DNA of 64,000 bases, taken from contig NZ_JAAORH010000003.1 of NCBI RefSeq assembly GCF_017696085.1, positions 1-64,000 on the forward strand, in the 5' to 3' direction. Of the stretch, positions 1-8,159 are shown piece by piece. Each line of letters opens with the position of its first letter. Within the stretch, counting starts at the first letter, position 1. A program made the translations under genes and the position numbers. The DNA is from Prochlorococcus marinus XMU1410. Lineage in GTDB: Bacteria; Cyanobacteriota; Cyanobacteriia; PCC-6307; Cyanobiaceae. The notes below the pieces were generated by a model. That model did no database searches, was not told the DNA's origin, and saw nothing but the letters and a program-made list of their open reading frames with translations.

Positions 1-1
1 T

Positions 2-196
2 AGTGATGAATCTAGTAGTGATGAATCTAGTAGTGATGAATCTAGTAGTGATGAATCTAGTAGTGATGAATCTAGTAGTGATGAATCTAGTAGTGATGAA
101 TCTAGTGAGGAAGAGTCAAGTGAGACAGAATCTAGTGATGAAGAATCTAGTGATGAAGAATCTAGTGATGAAGAATCTAGTGATAAAGAATCTTCT
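2..196 (+). repeat. in-frame 15-bp tandem repeat encoding Ser-Asp-Glu-Ser-Ser units
   Basis: Seven consecutive copies of AGTGATGAATCTAGT, identical at every base, occupy 2-106. After a short variable stretch come three copies of TCTAGTGATGAAGAA (about 132-176) and decayed units to about 196. In the CHAT reading frame they encode SDESS and SDEES units. The array probably continues upstream of the window. Perfect codon identity between copies points to recent slipped-strand expansion, so copy number may vary between strains. Confidence 0.95.
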
Positions 197-1693
197 AGTT
201 CAGAAAAAGCAGATGAAAAAGATTCAAAGCCCTCAAAAGCTTCAGGAGATAGGAACAAAAAAGATAAAGAATCAAGAAATAAAATTATTAATCAAGAAAA
301 TAGAATTGCCTTTGCAAAAGTACCAAAAACGGAGGTCCTCTCAAATTTGAATAAATCTATGAGTATAAATAGAACAAACACAATTGATGTTCTTAATTTA
401 GATAAATCACTTAATTCTGGAACAAATCCGGCTGATATCCAAAGACAACTAAAAATAGCTAAATCAAAGAAAAGAAACGCAACATCTCTCACAAGATTAT
501 TCTATAAAGAAAAATTATTTGCCTCCAACTCCCAATCTATAAAATCTAACGAATCAAAAATATTCTTTGAAAAGAATTCATATAATCCTGCTGTAATGCA
601 TCTCCGCTTTACTAAAGCAGCCGGAAAAACTATTACAGAAAATACAGATTCCTTTCTTGATATAACTTTAATTCCATCTGAAGGCGAAGTGATCGGGAAA
701 AGAGTTGAATTATCAATGAAAGAATTTGGTAAAAATTTAGGACTTTTATATTCACAATTATCTCGACAAGAAAACTTAAATGTTGAACTTGAATCTTCAC
801 CTTCAAGAGTGTTGAATAATATGATTTTTGAGAGTATTAAATCTGATTTAGAAAAATTAAAAGTAACTACGCTACTTATTTCTGCAGATAGAGGACTGCA
901 AGCAATACCTTACGCTGCCCTGCACGATGGGGAAAATTACTTTGGTGATTCCTATGCTTTTTCAATTACACCTTCTTTAGGTTTAACAGATATAAGTATC
1001 TCTGATAGTGAAGATAAAATGCTACTGGCGATTGGAGCTTCAGAATTTAGAGAATTAGCTCCTTTACCTCTAGTAGGACAAGAATTATCAAAAATTGGAG
1101 GAACAAAAAACAAAGAAATTATTTTCAATAAAGAATTCACACCAGAAAGTTTCTTTGAAAAAGCAATTCAGGAAAAATATGACACGATTCATATTGCTAC
1201 ACATGCCGAATTCAAACCTGGTGGTCCTAATGCCTCAAGATTATTTTCAGGGACAACACCAATAACATTAGATAATTTTTCAATACTGAGAAAAGGACGA
1301 ATTGGCAATCCTCTAGATTTAGTTGTTTTTAGTGCTTGTAGAACTGCATTAGGCGATCCAGAAACTGAATTAGGTTTTAGTGGTTTAGCCTTACAGGCTG
1401 GTGCAAAAAGTGCTATTGGCACACTTTGGTACGTGGATGATGTGATGACCTCTGCTTATTTTGTACAAATGTATAAGTTTTTAGATTTGGGTATTCCAAA
1501 GGCAGAAGCTATGCAATTAACTAGAAGACTTTTTGCTCAAAAACTTATAACTTTAGAAGATGATAAATTAATTGGATTTAATAATTTACCTCTATTAGAA
1601 AATTTAAACTTATCTCAAAAAAGGCTGATTAAAAATGGTTTGAATAACCCATTTTTCTGGGCAGGGATAGAGCTAATGGGTTCGCCTTGGTAA
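2..1693 (+). CDS. CHAT-domain (caspase-like) protein, 5'-truncated by window edge
   Basis: The frame beginning at base 2 is open without interruption to the stop at 1693, so the gene starts upstream of the window. Visible order: an acidic Ser/Asp/Glu repeat tract (to about base 200), a Lys/Asn-rich linker, then a CHAT domain over the last 350 or so residues. The expected His-Cys dyad is present: His in an ATHAEF motif (codon at 1202) and Cys in FSACRTALG (codon at 1337), and the protein ends in the usual WAGIELMG-like strand. CHAT proteins are clan CD peptidases related to caspases and separase, usually with TPR repeats in front; that part would be off-window. The first usable start inside the window is a TTG at 347, but the repeat tract is clearly in the same frame. 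It is followed by a DUF928 gene and a CHASE2 cyclase on the same strand. Substrate unknown. Confidence 0.85.
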   Translation, partial: SDESSSDESSSDESSSDESSSDESSSDESSSDESSEEESSETESSDEESSDEESSDEESSDKESSSSEKADEKDSKPSKASGDRNKKDKESRNKIINQENRIAFAKVPKTEVLSNLNKSMSINRTNTIDVLNLDKSLNSGTNPADIQRQLKIAKSKKRNATSLTRLFYKEKLFASNSQSIKSNESKIFFEKNSYNPAVMHLRFTKAAGKTITENTDSFLDITLIPSEGEVIGKRVELSMKEFGKNLGLLYSQLSRQENLNVELESSPSRVLNNMIFESIKSDLEKLKVTTLLISADRGLQAIPYAALHDGENYFGDSYAFSITPSLGLTDISISDSEDKMLLAIGASEFRELAPLPLVGQELSKIGGTKNKEIIFNKEFTPESFFEKAIQEKYDTIHIATHAEFKPGGPNASRLFSGTTPITLDNFSILRKGRIGNPLDLVVFSACRTALGDPETELGFSGLALQAGAKSAIGTLWYVDDVMTSAYFVQMYKFLDLGIPKAEAMQLTRRLFAQKLITLEDDKLIGFNNLPLLENLNLSQKRLIKNGLNNPFFWAGIELMGSPW

Positions 1694-1728
1694 AAAATTG
1701 TTATTCTTAAATAAAGTATTTAAATTCT

Positions 1729-2370
1729 TTGAAAAATCTCGCATTTATTATTTTAATAGTCTCATCACTTATCTTTCCTAACAAGATAAAAGGTCAAGAT
1801 GAGATGTTGAATATTGGTTTGGCTTTCCCCGGAAGAAGGGTTGGAGGAGGTACTAGAGGTGAATGTAGTGCAAGAAAAATAATGCATCTTGTCCCAGAGT
1901 CAAATATTGCTTTTCAAAATGAGTTAGGTCATTTTGCATTAATTATTGGCCCTTCAAATGACCCTAAAGACATTAATATTAACTTTAAAGAATTTGAAGA
2001 AACACAAAAAAATAAGATAGATTTAAACGATTTTAAAATAAAAGCCTCTAAAGAAAAAGTATTTTTAATTTCAATTCCTAAGCAAAAAATACCTTTTGTT
2101 TTGGAATCTTCATTTGATTGTAATGATAATACTGATATGGGTTTTGACTTTAATTTTATACAAGATGATTCACCACCTGCTCAAACTTTAATTGCACCAT
2201 CAATTTATCAGAAAAATAAAAATGAAGAAGACAAAATGGCTTGGCTTTCTAAATTTTGTGATAAAAATATTTCACAAAGTTCTTTAAGCGAGAAATTCAA
2301 AATTGGTGATTTCTTTGATGAAAATTGGGCGAAAGATATCGATGTTACTTGTTTAAATAAACTATCTTAA
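1729..2370 (+). CDS. DUF928-family exported protein
   Basis: 213 residues starting at TTG (1729), with an N-terminal hydrophobic segment of about 22 residues that looks like a secretion signal. The mature part begins with a GRRVGGGTRGEC motif, the hallmark I recognise for DUF928, and contains further Cys residues (about 47, 129, 172 and 205) that could form disulfides. In filamentous cyanobacteria DUF928 genes are commonly found beside CHASE2 and CHAT/TPR genes, as here. It lies 35 bases after the CHAT gene and 8 bases before the cyclase, consistent with one operon. Its biochemical role is unknown; location in the periplasm is inferred from the signal. No ATG precedes the hydrophobic segment, so the TTG start is the best choice. 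Confidence 0.75.
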   Translation: MKNLAFIILIVSSLIFPNKIKGQDEMLNIGLAFPGRRVGGGTRGECSARKIMHLVPESNIAFQNELGHFALIIGPSNDPKDININFKEFEETQKNKIDLNDFKIKASKEKVFLISIPKQKIPFVLESSFDCNDNTDMGFDFNFIQDDSPPAQTLIAPSIYQKNKNEEDKMAWLSKFCDKNISQSSLSEKFKIGDFFDENWAKDIDVTCLNKLS

Positions 2371-2378
2371 TTAAAGAT

Positions 2379-4235
2379 ATGTTTAAGAAATTAATAAAAG
2401 CCTCAGTCAATTCAAGCTTCTATTTATTAGTTATTTTATTTTGCTCCATTTTATCTTTTAGAGGTGTTACACAAAATCTTGATCTTATAATTTATGACTC
2501 CTTATTAAATAAATTTCCTAAAAAAAATAAGGCTGAATCTAAAACAATAGTTGTTGGGATAACAGAAAAAGATATTGAAAAATATGGATGGCCTATTGAT
2601 GATATTTATCTTTTTGAAGTAATTAGAAATTTAGATAAAGCAGACTCCTCAAGTATCGTTCTTGACTTATATAGAAATGTAGGAGTAGGAAAAGGAGCAG
2701 ATCAACTTGCTTCCTTTAGCAAAGAGAATCCAAAGGTAATTAGTATTTTTAATGTTGCAGAGGGGATATCCTCAATTCCAAATTTCCCTCCAGAAAGGCA
2801 GGCTTTTAATGATATCCCTGTCGATGTAGATAATGTAATCCGAAGAAATTTAGTAGGGGTAGATCGTAAGAAATTTAATTTGCCTCCACAATTTGTAAGC
2901 ATTCCTTCCAGGATGGTTGAAATTCATCAAAAATTAAATAATGAAATTTTTGATATAGATGAGCAATTTAGTGAGGGGAAAATTAACACTATTAAAAAAT
3001 ACTCTGGAGGTTATACAAATGTTGATTCAAATGGATTTCAAATCTTAATAGACTACCCAAGATCAAATTATGTCCCAAAATATAGTATCGAATCAATACT
3101 AAATAAAAACTTTTCTAAAAATTTTTTTAAAAATAAAATGGTTGTTATTGGCGCAACTGCGCCATCACTTAAAGATATATTCGCTTTCCCTTCGAGCAGA
3201 TTTATAAAAGATAGCCAACTTATGTATATAAGTGGAGCCGAAATCCATGCGCATAGAGCGAATCAACTGCTTTCTCTCCAAAATGGAAATACTCTACAAA
3301 TTAATACCATAAATCCAACATTAGAATTATTGCTAATAATTCTATTAACATTATCGACAGCTTTATATATAGAAAAAAGTAAGAAAATTTTGTATGGATT
3401 ATTAGGTTTAATAATCATAATTTCATCTTTATCAATAGCTGTGTTTTTATCATTTATTTCAGGATATTGGATTGAATTTTCCCTACCAATTATTTCTATT
3501 ATTTTAGTTTCTACAGTTTCATGGGTTAAAAAGGCCGCAGAACAGCAAAAACAAAAAGCTTTGATGCAAAAACTTTTAGGTCAAACTACATCTCCAGAAG
3601 TTGCGGAAGAATTATGGAAACAAAAAGATGCACTAATAGAAAACGGCAAGTTTCCTGGAACTGAATTACCTGTAACTATTCTATTTAGTGACACCGTTAG
3701 TTTTAGTAGTGTTTCAGAGAAAATGACTCCTACAGAATTATTAGACTGGCTTAATAATGGTATGGAAAAGTTTGTAAAAATAATTTCAGAAAATGGAGGA
3801 ATGGTAAATAAGTTTACTGGTGACGGATTCCTTGCTGTCTTCGGGGCACCTGTAAGAAAATCATTAGAGGAATCTTCCAATGCTTCAATTAAAACTGCTA
3901 TTGAGATTAGAAATGCAATAGATGATCTAATAGAAGATTCAGGTAAGAAAAATTTACCGCCTCTACGCTTAAGGATTGGGATTCATAGTGGAAAAATTAT
4001 CACTGGATCTATGGGAGGAGCTGAAAAGATTGAATATGCTCTAATCGGAGATAGCGTAAATGTAGCTGCCAGACTTGAATCACTAAATAAGGAGAAGATG
4101 AACAATAACTGCAGAATTCTTGTTTCTGGAGATAGTCTTAAGTTTCTAAAAAAAGAAAATTATAATATTGAAAATTGGGGAGAATGCAAAGTTAAAGGGA
4201 GAGAATCACTTGTGGAAGTTTATGAAATTCTTTGA
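2379..4235 (+). CDS. CHASE2-domain class III adenylate cyclase
   Basis: 618 residues. Order: N-terminal membrane helix (about 12-30), extracytoplasmic CHASE2 sensor (about 35-305), a group of hydrophobic helices (about 313-382), and a C-terminal class III nucleotide cyclase domain (about 415-618). Both metal-binding aspartates are present (D438 in LFSDTVSFSS and D482 in FTGDGFLAVFG), as is the IGDSVNVAARLES strand carrying the Asn and Arg used in catalysis, so the enzyme should be active and make cAMP from ATP. CHASE2 senses an unknown external signal. It sits 8 bases after the DUF928 gene. A membrane protein with a cyclic-nucleotide-binding-like domain lies convergently just downstream, which makes a local cAMP circuit plausible but unproven. 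Confidence 0.92.
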   Translation: MFKKLIKASVNSSFYLLVILFCSILSFRGVTQNLDLIIYDSLLNKFPKKNKAESKTIVVGITEKDIEKYGWPIDDIYLFEVIRNLDKADSSSIVLDLYRNVGVGKGADQLASFSKENPKVISIFNVAEGISSIPNFPPERQAFNDIPVDVDNVIRRNLVGVDRKKFNLPPQFVSIPSRMVEIHQKLNNEIFDIDEQFSEGKINTIKKYSGGYTNVDSNGFQILIDYPRSNYVPKYSIESILNKNFSKNFFKNKMVVIGATAPSLKDIFAFPSSRFIKDSQLMYISGAEIHAHRANQLLSLQNGNTLQINTINPTLELLLIILLTLSTALYIEKSKKILYGLLGLIIIISSLSIAVFLSFISGYWIEFSLPIISIILVSTVSWVKKAAEQQKQKALMQKLLGQTTSPEVAEELWKQKDALIENGKFPGTELPVTILFSDTVSFSSVSEKMTPTELLDWLNNGMEKFVKIISENGGMVNKFTGDGFLAVFGAPVRKSLEESSNASIKTAIEIRNAIDDLIEDSGKKNLPPLRLRIGIHSGKIITGSMGGAEKIEYALIGDSVNVAARLESLNKEKMNNNCRILVSGDSLKFLKKENYNIENWGECKVKGRESLVEVYEIL

Positions 4236-4265
4236 AAATAGTTTAATAAAAATTTAAGAAGAGTT

Positions 4266-4943
4266 TTATTTTTTATTTGATCTAATTAATTTGTCACATA
4301 AGTTTCTCGCAATTAGTGAATTTAACTTTTCAAATAATTCTGGTTTTCTATCTTTAATCTTTTGAAGCTTAGCCTTACTCCAACTGATAGCAAAAATATC
4401 ATTAGAAATTACATTGGCTGATGTTTTATCTCCCGTAATAAAAGAAAATTCTGAAATCCAATCACCTTTCTTTAGTTTTGCTACCTCCACGTTATTTTCT
4501 ATTGTTATTGATGCTTCACCATCTACTACAAATGAAAGATTTTCAAATTCGCTATTTTTATTGACAAGTTTCAAAGACTTTTTATTTTTATGTTTAATAA
4601 TATCCCCAAATTTAATCATATTTTTAAATTCAAATGGCAGAAATATGAAAAAGTAATTTTTATATGTCTCTCTCCAACCTATTGGGACGCATCTTATGGA
4701 TCTGGAATAATAAAAAATTGAAATCATATAAATATTTAAGCAAAAATGTAGTATTGCTAGTAATAAAATAGAAACGTGCTCTGCTGTTTCAAGTCCAACC
4801 CAATAACAAAAAAAGAAATTCGCTATCGAAAGTGCTACGATAATGAATCTTAAAACTATAAGAGAAGAACAAACGAAAGAAAGTCCTTCTATCGTTCCTA
4901 AAATAGCTTCTACCCAATCTGGAGTTAATACAAAGTTAATCAT
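4266..4943 (-). CDS. membrane protein with cyclic-nucleotide-binding-like domain
   Basis: 225 residues. Residues 1-85 hold about three hydrophobic helices; residues 110-215 form a beta-rich domain resembling a cNMP-binding (cupin-like) fold, with the sequence SEFSFITGDKTSANV matching the phosphate-binding cassette in length. The canonical GE is SE, and the Arg that normally contacts the cyclic phosphate is replaced by Thr, with Lys just before it. Three helices followed by a cNMP-like domain is the layout of eukaryotic Popeye-domain proteins, which also use a modified cassette. No DNA-binding helix-turn-helix is visible, so it is not a CRP-type regulator. It is convergent with the CHASE2 cyclase (30-base gap). 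Ligand binding is an inference. Confidence 0.65.
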   Translation of the reverse strand: MINFVLTPDWVEAILGTIEGLSFVCSSLIVLRFIIVALSIANFFFCYWVGLETAEHVSILLLAILHFCLNIYMISIFYYSRSIRCVPIGWRETYKNYFFIFLPFEFKNMIKFGDIIKHKNKKSLKLVNKNSEFENLSFVVDGEASITIENNVEVAKLKKGDWISEFSFITGDKTSANVISNDIFAISWSKAKLQKIKDRKPELFEKLNSLIARNLCDKLIRSNKK

Positions 4944-5051
4944 TTAATAACCATTAAGAAATCAAAGATACTGTTAAGTTAAAGCATAAATAATTTTTGA
5001 AATACTAGGTAAAAAATCTAACTAATATCTAGATTTACTCAAAATTATATT

Positions 5052-5082
5052 TTTACATTAATTACATATATACTTTTATAAT
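5052..5082 (+). promoter_or_regulatory. probable sigma70-type promoter for the amidotransferase-like gene
   Basis: A perfect TATAAT at 5077-5082 is preceded by TTTACA at 5052-5057 with a 19-base spacer and lies about 20 bases before the ATG at 5102. Seen by eye only; no transcription start data. Confidence 0.45.
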
Positions 5083-5101
5083 AAATTCATAAATTTTAGA
5101 A

Positions 5102-6484
5102 ATGAAGAATCTAAGAAAAGATTCAGGGTTCTTTAGACCTGGATTCTCTAATTTTTCATCTATTCAAACTTTGCTTGGAGATTTCATAAACGATAGAACT
5201 TCTCCAAGTCTTCTAGAAAAAATCCATGAAGAAAAAGCAAAAAGACTTATAAATAATACATGGGATAATGGAGAACCTTTTGAGAGGGTTATCAGTAGCA
5301 ATGAAGATTTAAGAGAAATTCTTTGTAATCCCAATATTTACAAGAATTCAATTTGCATTATAGAACCAGCAGATCATGTTGGTAAAAATATTATTGGGGA
5401 GGATGTAAGAGCTTCAAGTAACATTGCTTCATTATGCCAATACATTGCAGACTGCGATTCAATACTAATTCCATTATGGAAAACAGGTAAACTTGACAAC
5501 CAATTATTGATTGATTTACTAAAAAACTGTTTGGCAGTATTTGTGGAAGGTGGGCATCCAACAGTGAAGGATTCTAAAAGTTTTGAAGGATTAAATATAT
5601 CATTAAATGAATTACAAGAATTTACTGAAGAACTTTTACTCTCAAGAGAGCTAAAAACAGCTCCATCTATCTTTATATGCCTTGGCCATCAGTTAGCTGC
5701 ACAGGCTCATATTAGACTTATTAAAAAAGCAACACATCAAATAACTAATCTATTAAAACCAGAAATAATTTCATCTTCATGTCATTACGATAACCTTATA
5801 AATGTATGTAATGAAATAATAAATACTGGAGAAAATTTAGCTATTTATAAAGATGAAAATACTTCAGACGATGTACCAGGAATAGAGGTTGCTAAAGGTT
5901 GGGATGATCCCTGCTTTGCTGTTGCATTAAATGAAATTCCAGAAGTTGGGCAAGTTGAATTATTACATTATTCTCATAATGGTATTCACCAAAGTAAAGA
6001 CTTTTCTAAATTACTTTTACATCATGAAGTAACAAGTGAACAAAACGTTGGAATAGTTGAACAATCAGTGACTTTTGAGAAAGATTTAAATATTGTTATG
6101 TTTCACAGTGACGAGGTAAATGAAGAAGCGATATTATTTTCAAATTGGGCATATGGATTACTTCAAAAAGCAATTGCACCAATAAGAAAGATTATTTCAG
6201 TTTCTGAGTTTTCTTGGCTTTTAAGCTTACCTGATTCAATTGAAATTGTATGCTCTACAAGTGCTGCAGGTAAGTTATGTACTGAAGTTTCAGCTACTTG
6301 TATTAACTATACTGATTATGAAACCCAGCATAAAAGAAGATCTTTCACCTTCCAATTTCATCCTGAATTGCTTGATGATCTAAGAGAATTTAATAAATCA
6401 GGAATGCCCTCCTACGAGAAATTAAAAAATGATGATGGAGTTAGAATGTTAATGAGAGTTATTTACGAATCAATTACTGATTAA
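5102..6484 (+). CDS. class I glutamine amidotransferase-like protein
   Basis: 460 residues. The centre holds a class I GATase-like nucleophile elbow, ICLGHQLAAQ with Cys193, and near the C terminus FQFHPEL supplies His420 and Glu422, so a full Cys-His-Glu triad is present. About 190 residues precede the Cys and about 220 separate it from the HPE motif; both stretches are longer than in typical GATases, so this is an expanded or divergent member. No synthase partner domain is fused or adjacent. It stands alone behind its own promoter. Hydrolysis of glutamine is suggested by the motifs; the acceptor is unknown. Confidence 0.7.
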   Translation: MKNLRKDSGFFRPGFSNFSSIQTLLGDFINDRTSPSLLEKIHEEKAKRLINNTWDNGEPFERVISSNEDLREILCNPNIYKNSICIIEPADHVGKNIIGEDVRASSNIASLCQYIADCDSILIPLWKTGKLDNQLLIDLLKNCLAVFVEGGHPTVKDSKSFEGLNISLNELQEFTEELLLSRELKTAPSIFICLGHQLAAQAHIRLIKKATHQITNLLKPEIISSSCHYDNLINVCNEIINTGENLAIYKDENTSDDVPGIEVAKGWDDPCFAVALNEIPEVGQVELLHYSHNGIHQSKDFSKLLLHHEVTSEQNVGIVEQSVTFEKDLNIVMFHSDEVNEEAILFSNWAYGLLQKAIAPIRKIISVSEFSWLLSLPDSIEIVCSTSAAGKLCTEVSATCINYTDYETQHKRRSFTFQFHPELLDDLREFNKSGMPSYEKLKNDDGVRMLMRVIYESITD

Positions 6485-6611
6485 TTTTTATAATTAAATT
6501 TTTTGAATACCTTTTTACTGAGTAAAAAATCCTATTTTAAGATTCTTGTATTTTTGAATACTTATCAAAGGTGTAATTAAATCAGATTATAAGATTAGTC
6601 GCATTTTCAAA

Positions 6612-6755
6612 ATGACTCAAACTTCCATGAATACTCCTTATGCAAAAAGAGTAGCAGAAAAATTTAGAGAGGCTCAAAACTATTTAAAAACAAACGGTTT
6701 TAGTAGATCAACTAAACATTTATTAGAAGATATTGAAAATTCTGTTGAAAAATAA
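6612..6755 (+). CDS. conserved-type small hypothetical protein (47 aa)
   Basis: ATG at 6612 to TAA at 6753-6755 gives a 47-residue basic, probably helical peptide (starts MTQTSMNTPY, ends IENSVEK). A TATAAG box lies upstream near 6588-6593. It is followed after 2 bases by another tiny gene, which suggests a bicistronic message. No domain recognised. The compact spacing on both sides and lack of a competing gene favour a real gene. Confidence 0.55.
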   Translation: MTQTSMNTPYAKRVAEKFREAQNYLKTNGFSRSTKHLLEDIENSVEK

Positions 6756-6757
6756 TA

Positions 6758-6916
6758 ATGCCCATACCTCCTCACTTACCACAATTACAATACGGCTATG
6801 ACGATGGGTTTACTACCATAGTTTTTGGGTTATTAGGAAGTTGCTTGGGATGTATCTTAATTTTATTAATTTCATTTTTTGAATTTAAATTCAAAAAGCA
6901 AAATAGTAAGCCTTAA
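6758..6916 (+). CDS. small single-span membrane protein (52 aa)
   Basis: ATG at 6758 begins 2 bases after the preceding tiny gene's stop. The product has a Pro-rich N terminus (MPIPPHLPQL), one hydrophobic helix at about residues 20-41 with two Cys, and a Lys-rich C-terminal tail, implying the tail is cytoplasmic. No family recognised. It is convergent with ychF, ending 9 bases from it. Confidence 0.55.
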   Translation: MPIPPHLPQLQYGYDDGFTTIVFGLLGSCLGCILILLISFFEFKFKKQNSKP

Positions 6917-6924
6917 CAGACTTA

Positions 6925-8016
6925 CTAAACATTAAATAAGAACTCCATTACATCACCTTCATTAACTATATATTCCTTACCTTCACTTCTTAAAAGACCT
7001 TTAGTTTTTGCATTGGCAATTGAACCTGAATCAATTAAATTTTGATATGAAATAGTCTGAGCTCTTATAAATCCTTTTTCAAAATCAGTATGAATTACCC
7101 CTGCTGCTTGTGGCGCAGTCATACCATCTTTTATGGTCCATGCTTTTGTCTCCTTTTCTCCTGTAGTGAAATAAGTTTTTAATCCTAGTAATTTATATGT
7201 TGATCTAATTAAAGAACTTAACCCTCCTTCTTTTACTCCTAAACCCATAAGGTAGTCTTTTTTATCTTCTGGTTCTAACTCTATTAATTCAGATTCGACT
7301 TGCGCTGATATTTTTATGCATTCTGTATTTTCATTACTTGCAAAACTTTGAACTTTTGATGCGAAATCATTACCTTCAGCTAAATCATTTTCATTCAAAT
7401 TTGTTGCGTAAATAATTGGTTTTGCGGTAAGGAAGCCTAATTGCTTAATTATTAAATTTTCTTCTTCACTCAAAGATATTGATCTAACTGAAAGGCCTTT
7501 CTCTAGCTCTTCTTCAATTTTTTCTAGTAAAGTGTCTTCTTTTGCTGCCTCTTTACTAGTTCTAACCTGTTTTTTAATTCTTTCTCTTCTTTTTTGGAGT
7601 TGAGATAAATCAGCTAAATTCAATTCCAGATTAATTATCTCAATGTCATCCAAGGGATCTACCTTCCCAGAAACATGAATTACATCACTATCTTCAAAGC
7701 ACCTTATAACATGAACTATTGCATCAACCTCCCTAATATTTGATAAAAATTTATTTCCCAAACCTTCGCCTTTACTAGCTCCTTTTACTAGTCCTGCAAT
7801 ATCTACAAATTCAATTTTTGTTGGAATAATATTTTGGCTAGAACTTAAATCACCTAACTCTTGCAACCTTTGATCTGGGACGGAAACTATGCCTTTATTA
7901 GGTTCTATAGTACAAAAGGGGAAATTAGCCGCATGGGCCTTGGCATTTTCTACAAGTGCATTAAATAGAGTTGATTTTCCAACATTTGGTAATCCAATAA
8001 TACCTGCTTTTAACAT
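6925..8016 (-). CDS. ychF: YchF/Obg-family ATPase (ribosome-associated)
   Basis: 363 residues, the normal length for YchF. The P-loop GLPNVGKST is at residues 8-16, the switch region DIAGLVKGASKGEG follows at about 72-85, and NLNE stands where GTPases have NKxD, which agrees with YchF preferring ATP. The C-terminal TGS-like domain carries KEGDVMEF-type sequence (here NEGDVMEFLFN). YchF is a universal, translation-associated protein that binds ribosomes and modulates stress responses. Divergent from the downstream efflux adaptor. Confidence 0.97.
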   Translation of the reverse strand: MLKAGIIGLPNVGKSTLFNALVENAKAHAANFPFCTIEPNKGIVSVPDQRLQELGDLSSSQNIIPTKIEFVDIAGLVKGASKGEGLGNKFLSNIREVDAIVHVIRCFEDSDVIHVSGKVDPLDDIEIINLELNLADLSQLQKRRERIKKQVRTSKEAAKEDTLLEKIEEELEKGLSVRSISLSEEENLIIKQLGFLTAKPIIYATNLNENDLAEGNDFASKVQSFASNENTECIKISAQVESELIELEPEDKKDYLMGLGVKEGGLSSLIRSTYKLLGLKTYFTTGEKETKAWTIKDGMTAPQAAGVIHTDFEKGFIRAQTISYQNLIDSGSIANAKTKGLLRSEGKEYIVNEGDVMEFLFNV

Positions 8017-8159
8017 TTGAAAAAACTTATGGAAAAATTATTAAGAAAACATCTTCTAGTAATATAGTATTTACTTAACCAATCTTGGATAAGTTAATTA
8101 TAATCGTCTTGATTATTTATTTAGTTTCTAAATATTCTCTATTGCTATTTTCAAAAGAA

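Noticed and set aside
1-196. CRISPR array interpretation of the 15-bp repeats
   Set aside because: No spacers; repeats are contiguous and in frame.
3-350. ORF encoding a Met-Asn-Leu-Val repeat
   Set aside because: Frame-shifted shadow of the SDESS repeat; the CHAT frame at base 2 is the continuous one.
4266-4943. CRP/FNR-type transcription regulator
   Set aside because: Has N-terminal membrane helices and no helix-turn-helix after the cNMP-like domain.
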